The notes under the pieces: generated by a model
What the model saw: only the letters and a program-made list of their open reading frames with translations
Databases searched by the model: none
What the model was told of the DNA's origin: nothing
Made by a program: the position numbers and the translations under genes
NCBI GenBank assembly: GCA_947487205.1
Contig: CANKVU010000014.1
Span: 1 to 64,000 of the forward strand
Origin: an uncultured Paracoccaceae bacterium
GTDB taxonomy: Bacteria; Pseudomonadota; Alphaproteobacteria; Rhodobacterales; Rhodobacteraceae
DNA: 64,000 bases
Direction: 5' to 3'
In this document: positions 1-8,196 of the stretch, in pieces
Layout of the letters: the number at the start of each line of letters is the position of its first letter
How positions within the stretch are numbered: the stretch's first letter is position 1

Positions 1-75
1 TTCTGTCCCATTCCTCGTCCTCCATACGGCTCGAAAGCCTACTTCAGGGAGGACCACTTTTCAGGGGGCAGGCCA
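1..75 (-). mobile_element. Terminus of an IS3-family-like element (partial)
   Basis: Read on the minus strand, the lysR remnant stops matching at about base 75, and what follows begins TGGCCTGCCCCCTGAAAAGT. This resembles the TGACCTGCCCCC end of the IS3-family element at 1493-2828. About 50 bp further in there is a GGAGGACGAGG ribosome-binding site and an ATG at base 11 (MGQ...), which fits the start of an IS3-type orfA running off the left edge. The element truncated the C-terminal part of lysR. The assignment rests on end similarity and position only. Confidence 0.45.
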
Positions 76-407
76 GCCGGGACCTCCCGACCCGCCGTGG
101 CGAAGGTGTTGATGCGCAGGGTGCCCGCGGGTGCCTCCTGCTGCGACCGAACCGTATCGAGCGCGCTGTGAAGGTCCTTGAGCGCCGGGCTGACCTGTTC
201 GACGAAGCGTTGCCCCGCCTCGGTCAGCGATACGCTGCGGGTCGTGCGGTTGAAGAGCCGTACGCCCAGTTGCGCCTCGAGCTTGGAGACCGCGTTGCTG
301 AGCGCGCTCGTCGACATTCCCACATCGAGCGCTGCCGCCCGGAACGATCCCCGGCGGACGATCGCCAGGACCGCGTCGAAATCTGCCAGCTTGTATGTCT
401 CCGTTAT
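76..407 (-). pseudogene. LysR-family regulator remnant, truncated at both ends
   Basis: About 110 codons encode a recognisable LysR N-terminal winged helix-turn-helix ([20 protein letters not shown], then [18 protein letters not shown]) and the beginning of the linker (GTLRIN). LysR proteins are normally about 300 residues; here the effector domain is gone, replaced by the IS-like end at base 75. The expected start position (before [12 protein letters not shown]) reads ATA, and an in-frame TGA lies a few codons upstream, so no intact start is visible. The IS5-family element begins about 30 bp upstream of the remnant. It is almost certainly non-functional as a regulator. Confidence 0.8.
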
Positions 408-437
408 CCCGAAAGTCCAAACTCAACGTCCGGATTG

Positions 438-453
438 GGGTCAGGCCCCATTG
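438..453 (+). repeat. Left terminal inverted repeat of the IS5-family element
   Basis: GGGTCAGGCCCCATTG, matching 14 of 16 bases of the reverse complement of 1283-1298. Confidence 0.7.
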
Positions 454-508
454 ATCGGCTTGAGGCTGGCTTGGTCGCGTGATCCTAGCTTTCGACTTGG
501 GGAGCGTG

Positions 509-1277
509 ATGAGCAATCCTTCTTGTCTGACAGACGCGCAGATGGCGCGGCTGCGGCCGTTCTTTCCGAAGAGCCATGGCAGGCCGCGGGTCGACGAGTA
601 TCGTGTTTTGAGCGGCATAATCTTCATCAATCGCAATGGTTTGAGGTGGCGCGACGCACCCGGGGAGTTTGGGCCGCCGAAGAGTCTCTACAACCGATGG
701 AAGCGAGGGAGCGCCCTGGGTGTCTTCGCCCGGATGATGGAGGGGCTGGCCTCCGCAGGTACCGGGCAGAGGACGGTGATGATCGATGCAACCTGTCTGA
801 AGGCCCATCGCACGGCGTCGCGCCTGCGGGGCAAAAAGGGGGGTCTGACGACAAGCGGGGCCGCCTGATCGGGCGCACCAAGGGTGGCTTGAACACCAAG
901 CTGCATGCCGCCCCGGACGCGGACGGTCGTCCGCTCCGGTTCGTCATGACCGCGGGCCATGTCAGCGACGACACGGCGCGGCCGCCTTGCTGGGCAGTCT
1001 CACCGCCGCCGACTGGCTGATCGCCGACCGCGGCCACGATGCCGACTGGTTCAGAGAAGCCTTGAAGGACAAGGGGATACGCGCCTGTATCCCCGGCCGG
1101 ACGTCACGCGGCAAGACCATCCGCTCCGACAAGCGCCGCTGCAAGCGCCGCAACCGCATCGAGATCATGTTCGGCCGCCTCAAGGACTGGCGCCGCATCG
1201 CCACCCGATACGACCGATGCCCGATAGCCTTCCTCTCCGCCATCGCGCTCGACGCAGCCGTCATCTTCCGGCTATGA
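509..1277 (+). pseudogene. IS5-family DDE transposase, frameshifted
   Basis: orfA starts at 509 ([20 protein letters not shown]) and carries the first catalytic Asp in [12 protein letters not shown]. Near 829-840 the run CAAAAAGGGGGGT lets the frame slip by -1, the normal expression mechanism of IS427-group transposases; the -1 frame continues [18 protein letters not shown] second break lies at about 970-980, after [10 protein letters not shown]. From there the protein continues in another frame ([18 protein letters not shown], with the second Asp) to RNRIEIMFGRLKDW, with the catalytic Glu. The first shift is likely programmed; the second looks like a 1-base deletion that kills the gene. Confidence 0.8.
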
Positions 1278-1282
1278 CGCGC

Positions 1283-1298
1283 AATGAGGCCTCACCCT
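1283..1298 (-). repeat. Right terminal inverted repeat of the IS5-family element
   Basis: Reads inward as GGGTGAGGCCTCATTG. Partner of 438-453. Confidence 0.7.
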
Positions 1299-1492
1299 AG
1301 GGTGGTCTGTGAGTTTTCGCTCGGGCATAGGGGTGCGTCCGGCCGAGATCACGTCGCAGTCCCCCGGTGCCATGCTCCTTGAGGGACTCGCGGACCGTCA
1401 TCTTCCTCGGCATGGGTATTCCTGAATACGCCCCGTGGTTCATGCGAACCTCGTAGAAGGGTACAGACATCCGGGTACTCGTGTTCGCCAAG
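1299..1492. other. Spacer between two insertion sequences
   Basis: A 194 bp stretch between the IS5- and IS3-family elements. A 64-codon open frame exists on the minus strand (MANTSTRMSVPFYEV...), but it resembles no family I recognise and has no clear ribosome-binding site. It may be the remains of another mobile element or of whatever the elements landed in. Confidence 0.4.
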
Positions 1493-1520
1493 TGACCTGC
1501 CCCCCGTGGGCTCCCTCATT
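1493..1520 (+). repeat. Left inverted repeat of the IS3-family element
   Basis: Begins TGACCTGCCCCCCGTGGG; pairs with 2801-2828. Confidence 0.88.
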
Positions 1521-1557
1521 GTAATGTAGGTCTGCTCGCCCGCGAAGGAGCAGACGG

Positions 1558-2799
1558 ATGCGGACGAGCCGTTTCAGCGGGCGCAGATCATCGGGATGAT
1601 CGAGGAGCGGGGTCGACGCACTGCGTGGACGGGATGGCCGCGGGGGAAATGTGCCGCAGGCATGGCCTGAGCCCGGCGACGTTCTACGAGCTCAAAGCCA
1701 AGTATGTTTTGGCATGGAGGTCTCCGAGGCTGCTCGCCTGAAGGCTCTGGAGGACGAGACCGCCAAGCTCACGCGCCTGCTGGCCGCCACCATGCTCGAC
1801 AACGTCGTTCTGGAGGATCTGCCGGGAAGGAACGGACGCTGGGCCATCGCGCGCCATTCCTCCGAGCGACACTGGCGAACGACCGAGCGGCGAGAGGCGG
1901 CGCCCAGGGCGATGGGGGGTCACGACATCTCGCAGCGCCGGGCCTGCCGGCTTGCCGGCGTCGATCCCGGGACGGTCCGGCGAGAAGGCCCGCCGGACGG
2001 CCCGGATGTCCGCGAGGAGAGGAGGGAGATCGCCGGCAGAGGGCGGCGGTTCGGCTATCGCCGGATCGGCATTCTGCTCGAGCGGAAGGGCATGATTATG
2101 AACCACGAGACGCCCTATCGGCTCTGTCGGGAGGAAGGGCTGTCGGTGACGCGGCGGCGCGGGCGCAAGCGGGGCCCCGGGCCCGCGCATGCCGATGCCC
2201 GGGGCGCCGCAGCCCAACGCGCGCGGGGCGCTCGACTTCCCGTCCGACAGCTTCGGCGCTTTGCGCGAGTTCGCTCGCCATTGTGCTTGAACCAATGGCG
2301 CACAAGGCGCGCCCTGGCCGTGATCGACGGCCGCACGCGCGAGACCCCGCGCCTGATGGCCGATACCAGCATCTCGCGCGCCCGCGTGGCCCGCGAACTC
2401 GACGCGCTGGTGCGGGTTTGCGGAAAGCCCGATTGCGTCGTCAGCGGCAACGGGACCGAGTTCACCGGCCGGGCCATCCTGGAATGGGCCGACAGGACCG
2501 GAGTTCCCTGCCACTGCATCGACCCAGGCAAGCCGCGGCAGAACGCCTTCATCGAGGCATTCGGCGGCAGTCTGCGCGATGAGCTGTCGAACGAGGAGAT
2601 CTTCGACACTCCGGATGACGCCCGGCGCAAGCTCGCCATCTGGCGCCACGACGACGCCATGAGGCCGCATTCATCGCCCGGAAACCAGAGGCCCCTCGAA
2701 GCGCGCTGGTCGCACGGGCAATTCGAGGGCTCCGTGCCCGGCGCGCTTGCCCGAAAGGACCAACCCGACCACCAATCTCAGACCCGCAGACCCTCGTGA
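1558..2799 (+). pseudogene. IS3-family transposase orfA/orfB, inactivated
   Basis: orfA motifs ([29 protein letters not shown], then [16 protein letters not shown]) fall in three different frames, so orfA is broken. orfB keeps HTH_21 and integrase-core homology ([50 protein letters not shown]). The first catalytic Asp ([11 protein letters not shown], about 2230-2262) lies out of frame between two compensating shifts. The second is mutated: the family motif SDNGTEF reads SGNGTEF near 2445-2463. The Glu in NAFIEAF is present. The C-terminus (QTRRPS) is full length. The enzyme is dead. Confidence 0.88.
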
Positions 2800-2800
2800 T

Positions 2801-2828
2801 GAACGAGGGACCCACGGGGGGCAGGTCA
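2801..2828 (-). repeat. Right inverted repeat of the IS3-family element
   Basis: Reads inward TGACCTGCCCCCCGTGGG; partner of 1493-1520. Confidence 0.88.
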
Positions 2829-3158
2829 AACCTTCAAAGTTTTGTGCCTCGCAATACGACTTGAGATTTCCTGAAAAGGAGCAGAGACGCCCTCTCAGGG
2901 CACCAAGAAACCGACAGATCATTCGGATATCAGAAACCAGAGTGTCCGCCCCTGGGGGTCTGTCTGCCCGGCGGTGCAGACGCATTGGCGCAGGGCGTCG
3001 GCATTGCCGATGGCTTTCCATCTTGATCTCGGAGCGAGACCACAGAATTCGGCAGCCGAGAAGGCGGTGGAGTACCTTCGGGGTCGCCGCCGCAGCGCCG
3101 TGGGGGAAACCGCCTTACCCGGCTCGCCGTTGCGGGAAACCCTATGCCGGGGAACGTG
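2829..3158. other. Non-coding stretch between the IS3 element and the LytTR gene
   Basis: 330 bp with no credible gene. Open frames here have no family resemblance and no good ribosome-binding sites. I see no terminator-like hairpin followed by T residues. It may contain the 3' end of the LytTR transcript and degraded IS flanks. Confidence 0.4.
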
Positions 3159-4121
3159 TCAGGATCCGGGGCCACCGCTCTCAGAGGCGCATTCCGACCT
3201 GCGCCGCGTGCGATTCCGGGCGTCACCCGCATCCGGCACGCCGTTCGGGAACGACCGCCGCGACGCGCAGATGTCCCGGATCGCGCGGCGATAGGAGCGG
3301 CTGAGCGGAAGGCGGAGTGCGGTATCGGTGCGACAGAAATAGCGGTCGCCGTCCCGCTCGACGCAGTCCAGGTGCCCCGACGCGATCCAGTGAGAACGGT
3401 GAATCCGATATCCCCGGTCGCCCAGTTCCTCGACGGCGCGGCCGAAGGGATAGAGGATCAGCGCATCGCCCCTGGTGGTTCGGACCCGCAGGTAGTGCAG
3501 CTCGGCCGTCAGGGCGACGAGATCGCGGCCGAGAGGCCCGGGGACCTTGCTCCAGAAATCTTCCATCGGGTCCGGCGGAGCCGATCGGTCGGACGCGGCA
3601 GGTTCCGGAAGGCGCAGCAGACGCGTGGCGTTGAGGGAGAACCACACGAGGACGGAGCCCGGCAGCAGCGCGCCGAACTCGGCAGCGAGCGCGAAAGCGA
3701 TCGGCTCGGCCGTGTCATCGAGTGCCGCATCCACGCCGAACAGATGCTCGAGCATGAGCGCCACGGGCGTGAAGAGGACCGCCCCCGCGACGCCCGACAG
3801 GAAGACCTGCGCCCAGGCGTGGAGCCGGGTGAACGCCGGCATCCGCTGCAACCCGATCTGCACGACGTGCAGGAGCACCAGGAAGATCAGGATATGGGCG
3901 AGCCAGAAGACGAACCGTGGCAGCACCGGCAAACCCTGGGAGGGTTCGGGATTGAGCGTGGTGAACACCAACGCCAGGAAGATCCCGGCCACGGCCAGAA
4001 AGTCCGTCCAGCGTTCCCGCGGGTTCCAGTCGCGCGGCCAGGTCTTCAAGCGCGTCATGCCCTCCATGGCGCCGTTCCGCAGCATTCGCAGCCTCCCCTT
4101 GGTGGCGGGATCCGCGATCAT
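3159..4121 (-). CDS. Membrane-anchored LytTR-domain transcription regulator
   Basis: 320 residues. The N-terminal half has four probable membrane segments (around residues 40-56, 70-92, 105-125 and 145-168, e.g. FLAVAGIFLALVFTTL and FWLAHILIFLVLLHVVQ). The C-terminal half (about 205-290) fits a LytTR DNA-binding domain: DLVALTAELHYLRVRTTRG, the GDRGYRIHRSHW core and LPLSRSYRRAI. Such proteins regulate transcription from the membrane without a receiver domain. The last 30 residues are Arg/Ser-rich and unconserved-looking. The gene is divergent from crtY across a 450 bp gap, which makes it a candidate regulator of the carotenoid genes (inference). Upstream in-frame ATGs leave the exact start uncertain. 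Confidence 0.8.
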   Translation of the reverse strand: MIADPATKGRLRMLRNGAMEGMTRLKTWPRDWNPRERWTDFLAVAGIFLALVFTTLNPEPSQGLPVLPRFVFWLAHILIFLVLLHVVQIGLQRMPAFTRLHAWAQVFLSGVAGAVLFTPVALMLEHLFGVDAALDDTAEPIAFALAAEFGALLPGSVLVWFSLNATRLLRLPEPAASDRSAPPDPMEDFWSKVPGPLGRDLVALTAELHYLRVRTTRGDALILYPFGRAVEELGDRGYRIHRSHWIASGHLDCVERDGDRYFCRTDTALRLPLSRSYRRAIRDICASRRSFPNGVPDAGDARNRTRRRSECASESGGPGS

Positions 4122-4574
4122 GCTAGATCTTCCGGGCAGGTGGGAAAACGCGGTTCGCCCGATCTGGGCCGGGGCGCAGTGTCGCGGCGGCGGGTCATGT
4201 TCCGATCGATCGAGGCGGCTTTCGCGGGTGCGCGGGTGCGACGTCCGGTCGGGCGCGTCTAACCCGGCGCAGGCGGGATCGTCCCGGGGAATGCTGGCAG
4301 TGGCGTGCGCGACCGGGCCAGGCGGGGCGGCCCACGGGTTGGCCTCCGCATCACGGGCGGGCTCCGCTCGATTCGATCAGGTGCGCGCTGCCCGTGGGCC
4401 GCGCCGCGGATCTGCCGGCATGCAGGGACGGATGCACGGGTGACAGGGATGTCTGCACGAACGGACGTGGTGCCCGCGGGTCGTCCGTGCCACCCCGTCA
4501 GTCATTCGTGCAGGCGGCATTGCCGGCCACGCCGTTCAGACGGCAATGTCACCGAAATCGGGGAGAACGAGATC
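4122..4574. other. Divergent intergenic region between lytTR gene and crtY
   Basis: 453 bp that should hold the promoters of both the LytTR gene and the crtYIB operon. No confident -35/-10 pair could be assigned by eye. The clearest element is the 8 bp inverted repeat at 4518-4548. The TGT-N12-ACA pattern used by PpsR/CrtJ regulators was looked for and no perfect copy was noticed. Confidence 0.5.
4518..4548. promoter_or_regulatory. Inverted repeat in the crtY leader
   Basis: Perfect 8 bp arms CATTGCCG and CGGCAATG separated by 15 bp, ending 26 bp before the crtY start. It could be an operator or an mRNA leader hairpin. A shorter dyad with the same core (ACATTG-N7-CAATGT) lies upstream of crtE at 12350-12368. 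Confidence 0.4.
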
Positions 4575-5765
4575 ATGCGCCACGAGGGAGCCATCTTGCC
4601 CGAGGACCCGGACGTGATCGTCGCGGGGGCAGGACTTGCGGCGGGGCTACTGGCGCTGCGTCTCTCGGCGCTGCCGCGGCCCCCGCGCATCGTCATCCTC
4701 GAGGCAGGCGATACGGCGTTCGGCGACAAGACGTGGTCGCACCAGGCGACGGATGTCGACGCGGCGGACCGGGCCTGGCTCGATCCGGCGATCGCGAGGC
4801 GCTGGACCGGTCAGAGCGTCCGCTTCGCCAGCCTCACCCGTCACCTCACGACCGGTTATGCGTCGATGACGTCGGCCAGCCTGCGGAAAGCGGTCGGCAG
4901 GCTGCCCGGCGTGACGATCCGCACCAATGCGCGGGTCCGCGCCGTCCGACCCGACAACGTGGTGATGGACGACGGCACGCAAATTGCCGCGCCCTGCGTC
5001 ATCGACGCGCGCGGTCACCGGACCGCGCCGGGCCTGGCGCTCGCCTATCAGAAGTTCGTGGGCCTCGTCGTCGAGACAGAGGTACCGCACGGTATCGACC
5101 TGCCCGTCATCATGGACGCGACGGTCGCCCAGATCGACGGCTTCCGCTTCGTCTACCTGCTGCCATTCTCGCCCACGCGGCTCCTGATCGAGGATACGCG
5201 CTACGCCGATGGTTGCGCTCTGGACGAAGCCGGGATCGAGGCCTGCATCCGGGACTACGCCACCGCGCAGGGCTGGAAGATCGGAACCGTCGCGCACCGG
5301 GAGGCGGGGGTGCTGCCCATCGCGCTCGACTTCGACCGCCGGCTTTTCTGGTCGCACGCCCGGGACGTGCCATGGCTGGGGATGCGCGGGGCGTTCTTTC
5401 ACGCGACGACCGGCTACTCCTTTCCCGACGCGGTCCGGAACGCCAACCTGGTGGCCGAGGCATGGCCGATCCGCAGCGCCGCGCTGGCCGACCTGGTCCA
5501 TGACCATGCCCGCGCGCGCGAGCCGAGGCAGGGCTTCTACCGCTTTCTCAACCGCATGCTGTTCCGCGCCGCCCGGCCCGAGCGCCGGCACCTGGTCATG
5601 CAGAAATTCTATCGCCTGCCGCAGCCGGTGATCGAGCGGTTCTACGCCGGCCGCACCGGGTTGGGCGATGTGGCGCGGATCCTGTCGGGCAAGCCGCCCG
5701 TCCCCATCCACAGGGCGCTGCGCTCGCTCCCGACGGGGCGGCTCATGGCGGAGGCGGAGCAATGA
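4575..5765 (+). CDS. crtY: Lycopene beta-cyclase
   Basis: CrtY closes beta rings on both ends of lycopene to give beta-carotene, using an FAD-type fold in or at the inner membrane. The start at 4575 is preceded by GGGGAGAACGAG and gives 396 residues, the usual CrtY size. The N-terminal dinucleotide-binding motif is VIVAGAGLAAGLLALRL (about 14-30). Other CrtY signatures are GDKTWSH, YQKFVGLVVE, YLLPFSPTRLLIEDTRY, FFHATTGYSFP and the C-terminal IERFYAGR. The stop overlaps the crtI start (ATGA). First gene of a crtYIB operon. Confidence 0.95.
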   Translation: MRHEGAILPEDPDVIVAGAGLAAGLLALRLSALPRPPRIVILEAGDTAFGDKTWSHQATDVDAADRAWLDPAIARRWTGQSVRFASLTRHLTTGYASMTSASLRKAVGRLPGVTIRTNARVRAVRPDNVVMDDGTQIAAPCVIDARGHRTAPGLALAYQKFVGLVVETEVPHGIDLPVIMDATVAQIDGFRFVYLLPFSPTRLLIEDTRYADGCALDEAGIEACIRDYATAQGWKIGTVAHREAGVLPIALDFDRRLFWSHARDVPWLGMRGAFFHATTGYSFPDAVRNANLVAEAWPIRSAALADLVHDHARAREPRQGFYRFLNRMLFRAARPERRHLVMQKFYRLPQPVIERFYAGRTGLGDVARILSGKPPVPIHRALRSLPTGRLMAEAEQ

Positions 5766-7261
5766 AGACCTTCGACCGCCCCGCCACCGCGGCCGTCATC
5801 GGGTCCGGATTCGGCGGGCTGGCCCTGGCCATCAGGCTGCAGAGCGCCGGTATCGCCACCACGCTGTTCGAGGCGCGCGACCAGCCCGGCGGCCGCGCCT
5901 ATGTCTATCGCGACCAGGGCTTCACCTTCGATGCGGGGCCCACCGTCATCACCGATCCGGACTGCCTCGAGCAGCTCTGGGCCTTGTCGGGGCGGCGCAT
6001 GGCCGACGACGTGGACCTGATCCCCATCGACCCCTTCTACCGCCTGTGCTGGGAGGACGGGCGCCGCTTCGACCTCGTCGCCGACCAGGATGCGATGGAA
6101 GCGCAGATCGCCGCCTTCGCGCCCGCCGACGTGGCCGGGTACCGCCGCCTGCTGTCCTATAGCGAGGATCTCTATCGCGAGGGGTACGAGCGGCTGGGCA
6201 CCGTGCCGTTCCAGAGCTTCTGGTCGATGGTCAAGGTCGCGCCCACGCTGATCCGCCTGCGGTCGCACGAAAGCGTCTATACCGCCGTCTCGCGGTTCAT
6301 CCAGGACGAGAAGCTGCGCCAGGCGTTCAGCTTCCATACCCTTCTGGTCGGCGGCAATCCGTTCTCGACCTCGTCGATCTACGCCCTGATCCACGCGCTC
6401 GAGCGCAAGGGCCGGGTCTGGTTCGCCCGCGGCGGAACGGGGGCCCTGATCGACGCGATGGTGCGCCTTTTCGAGGATCTCGGCGGGATCGTGCACCTGA
6501 ACGCGCCCGTCGACCGCATCGTGGTGGCCGATGGCCGTGCCACCGGCGTGGTCGTGAACGGGACGCAGCTGGCCTTCGACAGCGTCGCGTCGAACGCCGA
6601 CATCGTCCACACCTATCGCCACATGCTGCGCGGGACGGCCCGTGGGGCGGCCAAGGCGCGGGCGCTGGAGCGAAAGACCTTCTCCATGTCGCTGTTCGTC
6701 GTCTATTTCGGGCTGAAGGCACCGCATCCGCAGCTGCAGCACCACATGGTCCTGTTCGGCCCCCGCTACCGCGCACTGCTCGCCGAGATCTTCGGGACCG
6801 ACGGGCTGGCCGAGGATTTCTCGCTCTACCTCCATGCGCCGTCGGTGACCGATGACAGCATGGCGCCCCCCGGGCAGTCGGCCTTCTACGCGCTGTCGCC
6901 GGTGCCGCATCTGGGAACGGCGTCGATCGACTGGGAGAGAATGGGGCCGCTCTACCGCGATCGCATCCTGCGTTATCTCGAGGCGCGGTATATCCCGAAC
7001 CTGGCCCGCGACCTGGTGACGGTGCGCCATTTCACGCCCTCCGACTTCTCGAGCGAGCTCAATGCCCATCTGGGCAGCGCCTTTTCGGTCGAGCCGCTCC
7101 TCACCCAGAGCGCCTGGTTCCGGCCCCACAACCGCGATGACACGATCGACAACCTGTTCATCGTCGGCGCGGGTACCCATCCCGGGGCCGGAATACCGGG
7201 CGTGGTCGGATCGGCGAAGGCGACGGCCGGCCTGATGATCGACGGGGTGGCGGCACGATGA
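5762..7261 (+). CDS. crtI: Phytoene desaturase (lycopene-forming)
   Basis: CrtI introduces the double bonds that convert colourless phytoene to lycopene. The 499-residue protein has the N-terminal FAD-binding motif VIGSGFGGLALAIRLQ (about 12-27), the GGRAYVYRDQGFTFDAGPT segment, and the C-terminal bacterial-type phytoene dehydrogenase signature NLFIVGAGTHPGAGIPGV. It overlaps crtY by 4 bp (ATGA) and crtB by 4 bp, so the three are translationally coupled. Length and context exclude the shorter amine-oxidase relatives. Confidence 0.96.
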   Translation: MKTFDRPATAAVIGSGFGGLALAIRLQSAGIATTLFEARDQPGGRAYVYRDQGFTFDAGPTVITDPDCLEQLWALSGRRMADDVDLIPIDPFYRLCWEDGRRFDLVADQDAMEAQIAAFAPADVAGYRRLLSYSEDLYREGYERLGTVPFQSFWSMVKVAPTLIRLRSHESVYTAVSRFIQDEKLRQAFSFHTLLVGGNPFSTSSIYALIHALERKGRVWFARGGTGALIDAMVRLFEDLGGIVHLNAPVDRIVVADGRATGVVVNGTQLAFDSVASNADIVHTYRHMLRGTARGAAKARALERKTFSMSLFVVYFGLKAPHPQLQHHMVLFGPRYRALLAEIFGTDGLAEDFSLYLHAPSVTDDSMAPPGQSAFYALSPVPHLGTASIDWERMGPLYRDRILRYLEARYIPNLARDLVTVRHFTPSDFSSELNAHLGSAFSVEPLLTQSAWFRPHNRDDTIDNLFIVGAGTHPGAGIPGVVGSAKATAGLMIDGVAAR

Positions 7262-8196
7262 CGGACACGATCCTGGCCGAGGCGCGCCGATCCCTTGCGA
7301 GAGGATCGCAAAGCTTCTCGGCGGCGACCCGGCTGATGCGGTCCGATCTGCGCGACGACGCCACGCTTCTCTATGCCTGGTGCCGCCATTGCGACGATGC
7401 CGTGGACGGGCAGAGCCTTGGCCATGACCGGCATCCGGTGGCCGATGCCGCGGGACGGTTGCGCGGCCTGCGAAGGGAGACCGACGCGGCCCTGGCCGGG
7501 GCGTCCGTGGCCCCGCCCTTCGCGGCGCTGGCCCGGGTCTGCGACCGCCACGCCATTCCGCGCACCCATCCGCACGAATTGCTCGACGGCCTCGCCATGG
7601 ATGTGGAGGGGCGCCGCTACGATACGCTGAGCGACACGCTCGATTACTGCTACCATGCCGCCGGGGTGGTGGGCGTGATGATGGCGCGGATCATGGGCGT
7701 GACCGACCCCGAGGCGCTGCACCGCGCATCAGATCTGGGGATCGCCTTCCAGCTGACCAACATCGCCCGCGACGTGGTCGAGGATGCGCGGGTGGGGCGT
7801 TGCTACATACCGGGCGAGATCCTGGCGGCCGAAGGCCTCACCGCGGGCGACCTCTGCGCGCCGCGCGCCTGGCCCCGCGCCCGGCGGATCGCGGTGCAGC
7901 TGCTGGACGTGGCCGAGCTCTATTACGCGTCGGGCTTTCGCGGCCTGTCCGCGCTGCCGGGCGATGCGGTCTGGGGCGTCGCCGCGGCCCGGCGGGTCTA
8001 TGGCGCGATCGGGGGACGAATCCGGTACGCGACGCCCCGGGACTGGGCCAACCGCGTCGCGACATCGCGCATGCACAAGGTCGGGGCGCTCGCCCTCGCA
8101 GCCTTCGACGGCCCGCGCGCGCGGCGCATGGCCGCCGCGCCGCGCGACGGGCTCTGGACCCGCGACGATCAGGTGTCCGGACGCTCCGTGTCCTGA
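7258..8196 (+). CDS. crtB: Phytoene synthase
   Basis: CrtB condenses two geranylgeranyl diphosphates to phytoene, the first committed carotenoid step. 312 residues. The two Asp-rich Mg-binding motifs are DDAVD at 46-50 and DVVED at about 172, inside QLTNIARDVVEDARVGRCY. It begins inside crtI (ATGA). Its last 28 bp overlap the 3' end of crtZ on the opposite strand, so the two carotenoid operons converge without a gap and without a visible terminator between them. Confidence 0.96.
   Translation: MTDTILAEARRSLARGSQSFSAATRLMRSDLRDDATLLYAWCRHCDDAVDGQSLGHDRHPVADAAGRLRGLRRETDAALAGASVAPPFAALARVCDRHAIPRTHPHELLDGLAMDVEGRRYDTLSDTLDYCYHAAGVVGVMMARIMGVTDPEALHRASDLGIAFQLTNIARDVVEDARVGRCYIPGEILAAEGLTAGDLCAPRAWPRARRIAVQLLDVAELYYASGFRGLSALPGDAVWGVAAARRVYGAIGGRIRYATPRDWANRVATSRMHKVGALALAAFDGPRARRMAAAPRDGLWTRDDQVSGRSVS

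Larger units (their letters stand above)
438..1298 (+). mobile_element. IS5-family (IS427-group-like) insertion sequence, decayed
   Basis: An 861 bp element bounded by imperfect 16 bp inverted repeats (GGGTCAGGCCCCATTG on the left; the right end reads inward as GGGTGAGGCCTCATTG, 14 of 16 matching). It holds one DDE transposase spread over two overlapping frames, the architecture of IS427-group elements. No convincing target duplication is seen in the flanks, so one junction may have been rearranged. An extra frameshift in the transposase indicates that it cannot move by itself. Confidence 0.8.
1493..2828 (+). mobile_element. IS3-family insertion sequence, decayed
   Basis: A 1336 bp element with long inverted repeats. 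The left end TGACCTGCCCCCCGTGGG is identical for 18 bp to the inward-reading right end, and after a 1-base gap TCCCTC also matches. Inside is an orfA/orfB transposase with several frameshifts and a lost catalytic residue, so it is a fossil with intact ends. The flanking bases (AAG on the left, AAC on the right) do not form a clean target duplication. It could still be mobilised in trans by a related transposase. Confidence 0.88.

Noticed and set aside
438-1298. Target-site duplication around the IS5-family element
   Set aside because: The flanks (ATTG on the left, TAGG on the right) do not match, so no duplication is claimed.
1297-1491. 64-codon open frame between two insertion sequences
   Set aside because: No ribosome-binding site and no recognisable domain; kept only as a note in the spacer entry.
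4122-4574. PpsR/CrtJ-type TGT-N12-ACA operator upstream of crtY
   Set aside because: Only a one-mismatch copy (TGT...ACG) was noticed, and no photosynthesis genes are in the window.
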